Positions 59,731 to 64,000 of a stretch of 64,000 bases of DNA are shown here, one piece after another. Made by a program: the position numbers and the translations under genes. How positions within the stretch are numbered: the stretch's first letter is position 1; each line of letters begins with the position of its first letter. The notes under the pieces were generated by a model. It worked only from the letters and a program-made list of their open reading frames with translations. It was not told where the DNA came from and made no database searches. This DNA is from Oceanobacillus iheyensis HTE831 (GTDB lineage: Bacteria > Bacillota > Bacilli > Bacillales > Amphibacillaceae). The stretch spans positions 2,644,501 through 2,708,500 of the forward strand of contig NC_004193.1 in assembly GCF_000011245.1 (NCBI RefSeq), given 5' to 3'.

Positions 59731-60210
59731 ATGGTAAAGTGTCATCATGAAGTTAAGTTAAACACTAAAAGTATACGGGTTTGGGAATTTATTGAGGATT
59801 GGTCAAATTGGGTTGAAATCGTGCCGGGTTATCAAGAACATCAAATCGTATCTAATGAAGAATCGATTTGGAAAATACATGGTGAAGTCGGCACATTTAA
59901 AAAAGACACACATATTCATGTGCGCATCTTAGAAATAAAAGCTCCTTCATCCATTCTTTTTACAGTTGATGCTTTAAATGAGCAATGTTTAGGTAAAGGC
60001 AGTCTTCATGTAAAATCATTTAATCAGAATGACACAATAATGTCTGGAAATATGGAATTAACAATTAAAGGCTGGAAAGGTACAATGGTTTATCCCATCG
60101 TAAAGCAATTACTCCCAAAAATATTGGAAGATTTCATGGAAAAGATTTCGACAAAAATAGAAAAACCAAGTAAACTGCAACGTTCCATGCGAGTAAATAT
60201 CCCAATTTAA
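59731..60210 (+). CDS. CoxG/SRPBCC-family protein
   Basis: A 159-residue START-like domain protein. N-terminal HHEVKLNTKSIRVWEFIEDWSNWVEIVPGYQEHQI is the CoxG-type opening, and the C-terminal long helix is QLLPKILEDFMEKISTKIE. Members bind hydrophobic ligands; some help CO dehydrogenase maturation, for which no gene is seen here. ATG after GGGAGG. Single gene ahead of the YitT gene. Confidence 0.78.
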   Translation: MVKCHHEVKLNTKSIRVWEFIEDWSNWVEIVPGYQEHQIVSNEESIWKIHGEVGTFKKDTHIHVRILEIKAPSSILFTVDALNEQCLGKGSLHVKSFNQNDTIMSGNMELTIKGWKGTMVYPIVKQLLPKILEDFMEKISTKIEKPSKLQRSMRVNIPI

Positions 60211-60286
60211 TCAACACAGTATTTACTCCTTTCCCCTCCAATGATAAAGTATAAGAGGCATGTTTGAGGGAAAGGATACAGTTTAC

Positions 60287-61153
60287 ATGGATAAAATAAA
60301 ACAGAACAAAGCTATAAGAGAATATTTGTATATTATTGTCGGAGCAACACTTGTAGGACTTTCTTACAATATCTTCTTTTTACCAGCAAGGCTAGCCGCA
60401 GGTGGAATTTCGGGAATTAGCACCATTTTCTTTGAATTATATCAAATAAGCCCTGCATTATTACAATTCGTCATCAATATTCCTATTTTTATTATTGGTT
60501 GGATTGCATTGGGGAAAGATTTTAGCTTCAAAACATTACTTGGAACATTTTGGGTACCATTTATTATCTTAATAAGTGCTGAGACCCCTGTGACAGTATC
60601 TAACCCACTGTTAGGTGCTTTATACGGTGGTTTATTGCTTGGTATAGGGTTAGGTATTGTTTATAAAGGAAATGGATCTACTGGCGGAACAGCAGCAATT
60701 GCCCAGATAGTTAAAAAATTCACTGGGATATCCAGCGGATACTCACAGTTTATTGTTGATGGCCTTGTAGTAATAGGTTCCATTATTGTATTTAGTGTCG
60801 AACTCACCTTATTTGCATTAATGGCTATCTATATATCAGGGAAAGCAATTGACTTCGTTCAATTACGTACTTCTTCTACTAAATTAATTATGATTATCAC
60901 TGAAGATGAAGAAGCCATTCAAAATCTAATCCAAAAAGGAATCGATCGTGGACTTACTAAAATTCGTTCCGTGGGTGGATACACTAAGCTTGATAAAACC
61001 ATGATCCTTTGTGTGGCAGAACAACCAGAAGCAGTCAAATTAAAAAAGCTCTTACAGACAGAGTCTCCAGATTCATTTGTCATATTTATAAATGCATCGG
61101 AGATCCTCGGAAAAGGATTTTCACTCGACCGTTATTCTGGACAAAAGTTATAG
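60287..61153 (+). CDS. YitT-family membrane protein
   Basis: A 288-residue protein. Five or six membrane helices (about 1-200) with FFLPARLAAGGISGIST and GNGSTGGTAAIAQIVKKFTGISSG, then a cytosolic DUF2179 domain (RGLTKIRSVGGYTKLDKTMILCVAE). The family is common in Firmicutes with no settled function. ATG 60287 has AAAGGA about 10 nt upstream; an earlier ATG at 60260 is possible. Confidence 0.85.
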   Translation: MDKIKQNKAIREYLYIIVGATLVGLSYNIFFLPARLAAGGISGISTIFFELYQISPALLQFVINIPIFIIGWIALGKDFSFKTLLGTFWVPFIILISAETPVTVSNPLLGALYGGLLLGIGLGIVYKGNGSTGGTAAIAQIVKKFTGISSGYSQFIVDGLVVIGSIIVFSVELTLFALMAIYISGKAIDFVQLRTSSTKLIMIITEDEEAIQNLIQKGIDRGLTKIRSVGGYTKLDKTMILCVAEQPEAVKLKKLLQTESPDSFVIFINASEILGKGFSLDRYSGQKL

Positions 61154-61169
61154 GAGCATAACATAGTAA

Positions 61170-61208
61170 CAGAACTACAATCTACGTAAAAGATGTAGTT
61201 CTGTTTTT
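61170..61208 (+). terminator. yitT-type gene terminator
   Basis: Stem CAGAACTACA / TGTAGTTCTG followed by TTTTTTA. Confidence 0.85.
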
Positions 61209-61284
61209 TATTATTTCATTCTTAGCGCTTTTGACTCTGACTTCTGCATTTCTAACTAATTTTGTATTACCTATCCTATAACAA

Positions 61285-62580
61285 CTAGCCTCTACTTTTT
61301 TTAAGAGCTTGATGAATATCGTATTTTATATCCTCGACATCTTCTAATCCAACTGAAATTCGAATCTGATCCGGTGTTACACCTGTTCTTTTTTGTTCCT
61401 CTGGGCTTAACCTTGCATGTGTTGTACTTGCTGGATGAATGACAAGCGTCTTTGAATCGCCTATATTCGCAACATGTGATAAAAGCTTTAACGATTGAAT
61501 AAACGATTTTGCCGCTTCATGTCCTCCTTCTATACCAAATGTTAAGATCGCTCCAGTTCCTTTAGGTAAATAGGTTTTTGCAAGTTCATACTGATGATTC
61601 TCTGATAATCCAGGGTAGTTCACCCATGTAACCTGTTCGTGTTCTGCTAAATACGCTGCAATTTGTTTTGTATTTAATACATGTTGCTTCATACGTAGTG
61701 GTAGTGATTCTAGTCCTTGAATGAATAGCCAACCATTAAATGGTGATAATGCTGTCCCAATATCATGTCCTAATTCAAATCGTGCTTTTGAAATAAAAGC
61801 ATTGTCATTTTTTAGTTCGACATAAGATTGATTGTTTAAGGAACTTTTAGGTGTTGTAAATTCAGGGAAATTCCCATTATCCCAGTTAAATTTTCCAGAA
61901 TCAACGATAATACCGCCAATGGATGTTCCATGCCCTCCAATAAACTTAGTGGTCGAATGAATCACAATATCGGCACCAAATGAAATTGGTTTCTGTAAGT
62001 ATGGAGTTGTGAAGGTAGAATCAACGACTAAAGGAATTCCATGTTCATGTGCGATAGAACTTAATGCTTTAATATCAGCTATTTGTAACCCAGGATTTCC
62101 AATTGTTTCTGTAAAGACTGCCTTGGTATTCTCGTTAATGGAAGCGGATATTTCTGAGAAGTTTGTACCTTCAACAAATCGAACTGTTACACCAAAGCGT
62201 TTAAATGTCTCCGAAAATAGATTATAAGTACCACCATATAACTCATTTGTAGCCACAATTTCATCGCCTACTTTCGCAAGCGTTAATAAAGCAATTGTAA
62301 TAGCGGATTGTCCAGAAGAAACTGCAAATGCATCAATACCACCCTCTAATTCAGCTATACGCTTTTCAAGAACACGGTTTGTTGGATTTGCATTACGTGA
62401 ATAAATGTAGCCAGCTTCTTGCATTTGAAAAAGAGACGCAGCTTGTTCCGGACTTTCAAAACCATAGGATGTCGTTTGATAAATAGGTACTGCCCTAGCA
62501 TTTGTTTCTCCATCAAACTCCTGTCCTCCATGTTGCGCAATCGTATTAAAATTTAATGTTCCGTCAAAATTATTCGTCAA
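61285..62580 (-). CDS. O-acetylhomoserine sulfhydrylase
   Basis: A 431-residue PLP enzyme making homocysteine from O-acetylhomoserine and sulfide. N-terminal [61 protein letters not shown], Asp in [14 protein letters not shown] and PLP Lys212 in [11 protein letters not shown]. The length and the [17 protein letters not shown] segment favour MetY over cystathionine gamma-synthase. TTG start 8 nt after GGGGGAGA. An IS element sits 19 bp upstream of the start, cutting it off from its original leader. Confidence 0.93.
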   Translation of the reverse strand: MTNNFDGTLNFNTIAQHGGQEFDGETNARAVPIYQTTSYGFESPEQAASLFQMQEAGYIYSRNANPTNRVLEKRIAELEGGIDAFAVSSGQSAITIALLTLAKVGDEIVATNELYGGTYNLFSETFKRFGVTVRFVEGTNFSEISASINENTKAVFTETIGNPGLQIADIKALSSIAHEHGIPLVVDSTFTTPYLQKPISFGADIVIHSTTKFIGGHGTSIGGIIVDSGKFNWDNGNFPEFTTPKSSLNNQSYVELKNDNAFISKARFELGHDIGTALSPFNGWLFIQGLESLPLRMKQHVLNTKQIAAYLAEHEQVTWVNYPGLSENHQYELAKTYLPKGTGAILTFGIEGGHEAAKSFIQSLKLLSHVANIGDSKTLVIHPASTTHARLSPEEQKRTGVTPDQIRISVGLEDVEDIKYDIHQALKKSRG

Positions 62581-62598
62581 TCTTTTTTCTCCCCCTTC

Positions 62599-62606
62599 AT
62601 TCTATG
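62599..62606. repeat. Target-site duplication, left copy
   Basis: ATTCTATG directly left of the IS end GGTTCT; identical to 63973-63980. Confidence 0.92.
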
Positions 62607-63972
62607 GGTTCTAAGTCAAATGTTGGGGTGAGCAATTAGCTCACTCCTATTTATATTAAACCACTTTCTTTTTATATTGATGATGTAATAGTATTCTTGC
62701 TCGAAAGCGATCGAATCGCCTAAATCCAAATGCATTTCGTTTTATAACCTTTGTTTGATTGTTGATTCCTTCGATATAACCATTATGTAAATCAAAGGCA
62801 AAACTATTCATAATTTCTTTTTGCCAATTATGAAAGGTTTCTTTTGCTTTTAGGAATTCCGGCAGCCCTGCATTTTGCACAAGTTCATAAAACTGATAGA
62901 GATACTTTTTAGTATTTTTTAAAGCATTAGGGCCGTTGGCCTTGGCTAGTTGAAACCAGACATTATACGCTTCTTTTAACTCATGGGCGCGTTTTAAATC
63001 TGGTGACATGTGTAAATAGCGATCTAAATACCATTGTTGCTTTTTCGTTAACTTCGATTGCTTTTTATAAAACACATGTCGCATACGTTTACACTTCTTC
63101 CGATCATAATCATGAAACTCTCTCTGTACACGAATTCTCACTCTTTCTAAAGCCCAATATATATATCGTGTAAAATGAAAACGATCGGCGATAACAATGG
63201 GGTGCCCTAATGCCTTATCAACAGCTGCTTTAAAGGATGGACTCATGTCCATGACTACAAATTCTACCTTCTCACCATGCATCCTTAGATAATCCACTAA
63301 TGTATCTTTTTTACGATCTTTTAAAATCTCTAAAGGTTTTCTATTAATCGGATCTGCTATAACCGTTTGATACTTCTCGTTCCCTGCATCCCCTTTATAC
63401 TCATCAATCGCTATCACTTTAGGCAATGCTTGTGTTTCCTTCATCTTCGATGCAGTAATCTCATCAAATCGACGCATAATGGTAGTTGGCGATGTATGAA
63501 AACGTGTCGCCACGTCTCGAAAGCTTTTTCCATGAACAAGCTCTAATGACAATACTTGATTAAACTCAATGGATTGTCTTTTATAACGTTTGACTAAAGG
63601 GTTTCTTTCAAAAAATCGCTTTCCGCAGAAAACGCATTTATATCTTCTCTTTCGGTAAAAAATAATCGTTTGCCTTCCGAATATGCTAGGATGACGGACT
63701 TTCTGCGTACGATAATCATGTACCTTGTTTGTCCACTCTCCACACTGTGGACAACGATGAGAGGTTCTCTCTAACTCCCACCTAATGTAATAAATACCTT
63801 CTCGTACTTCTGTATCTAATATATTTCCTTCTTCCAACCCAGGTAATGTTATGTTAGAATTCAATTGCACGCATCTCCTTTTTGTTTGGTTTAGTGGTTT
63901 AAACAATGATAACAAAAATAGGAGATTGCGTGTTTTTTATTTTTCTTTTACCCCAACAAATATTATAGAGCC
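62607..63972 (-). mobile_element. Complete ISL3-family insertion sequence (1366 bp)
   Basis: Ends GGTTCTAAG...TTGTTGGGGT-type (left) and, inverted, GGCTCTATAATATTTGTTGG (right) match at 16 of 23 positions, with GG-TCTA and TGTTGGGGT in common. One transposase gene fills the element. An exact 8-bp duplication flanks it, the size expected for ISL3. The perfect duplication means a recent insertion. Confidence 0.93.
62656..63870 (-). CDS. ISL3-family transposase
   Basis: A 404-residue DDE transposase. N-terminal zinc ribbon (CPQCGEW ... CVFCGKRFF), an HTH (SFRDVATRFHTSPTTIMRRFDEI) and catalytic acids in IAIDEYKGD and FVVMDMSPSF, with the Glu in HNGYIEGINNQTKVIKR. The start is GTG 63870 (reading MQLNSNITLPGLEEG) after AAGGAGA. 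Frame intact, so the element may be active. Confidence 0.94.
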   Translation of the reverse strand: MQLNSNITLPGLEEGNILDTEVREGIYYIRWELERTSHRCPQCGEWTNKVHDYRTQKVRHPSIFGRQTIIFYRKRRYKCVFCGKRFFERNPLVKRYKRQSIEFNQVLSLELVHGKSFRDVATRFHTSPTTIMRRFDEITASKMKETQALPKVIAIDEYKGDAGNEKYQTVIADPINRKPLEILKDRKKDTLVDYLRMHGEKVEFVVMDMSPSFKAAVDKALGHPIVIADRFHFTRYIYWALERVRIRVQREFHDYDRKKCKRMRHVFYKKQSKLTKKQQWYLDRYLHMSPDLKRAHELKEAYNVWFQLAKANGPNALKNTKKYLYQFYELVQNAGLPEFLKAKETFHNWQKEIMNSFAFDLHNGYIEGINNQTKVIKRNAFGFRRFDRFRARILLHHQYKKKVV

Positions 63973-63980
63973 ATTCTATG
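63973..63980. repeat. Target-site duplication, right copy
   Basis: ATTCTATG following the IS end AGAGCC. Beyond it, minus-strand AATAGAGTTTTTTGTTAC looks like the 3' arm and T-run of a terminator that once led into the sulfhydrylase gene. Confidence 0.92.
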
Positions 63981-64000
63981 TAACAAAAAACTCTATTCCG

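Overview
The window is AT-rich, with strong GGAGG-type ribosome-binding sites, frequent TTG/GTG starts, many intrinsic terminators and a T-box leader. It also carries endospore markers (an alpha/beta-type SASP and YtaF). Together these point to a spore-forming Bacillaceae. Gene content, the group II intron remnant and the dispersed repeats are most like Oceanobacillus (O. iheyensis or a close relative). That genus call is an inference from memory, not a search result. No rRNA, tRNA or CRISPR array was seen.

Layout. 1-3.3 kb is a scarred accessory segment: a DUF2188 protein, a composite repeat, a 49-residue His/Cys-rich micro-ORF, a truncated group II intron, a broken glycosyltransferase gene, and two YwqH/YwqI-type accessory proteins of LXG toxins with no toxin beside them. 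3.5-9.5 kb holds topB, ytaF, an AEC-type transporter, a probable structured RNA with its own promoter and terminator, cvfB, and a 51-bp minisatellite. 9.6-14.4 kb holds an M3 oligopeptidase, then an NprR-like RRNPP regulator with a propeptide ending in three octapeptide repeats, divergent from a secreted subtilisin. 14.8-24.3 kb has a Cof-type phosphatase, the mannitol PTS operon mtlA-mtlR-mtlF-mtlD, a 52-bp minisatellite, a split chromate transporter with a GntR regulator, and a YciI-like protein. 24.4-34 kb has an AsnO-like asparagine synthetase, rpiA, an acetyltransferase and a five-gene oligopeptide ABC importer.

34.5-51.5 kb is an amino-acid block. A T-box-controlled operon ilvB-ilvN-ilvC-leuA-leuB-leuC-leuD-ilvA covers most of branched-chain synthesis, and ilvD and ilvE lie nearby. 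A class V aminotransferase is coupled to serA for serine synthesis. Two copies of a palindromic repeat bracket ilvD-aminotransferase-serA. 51.5-57.8 kb is a ketone-body operon (scoA-scoB-thiolase-3-hydroxybutyrate dehydrogenase-GntP permease-sigma54 activator). Upstream of scoA is a near-perfect -24/-12 promoter and three TTCCG-N6-CGGAA palindromes placed as enhancer sites. The window ends with an aldo/keto reductase, the SASP, a CoxG-like protein, a YitT protein and an O-acetylhomoserine sulfhydrylase gene. A complete ISL3-family element with a perfect 8-bp target duplication is inserted just upstream of that last gene's ribosome-binding site.

The best candidates for undescribed biology are the peptide-quorum-sensing cassette at 11.4-14.4 kb, the structured RNA at about 7.65-7.9 kb, and the sigma54 enhancer array at 57.7-57.9 kb. 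Function calls come from reading motifs and recalling families; no database search was run.
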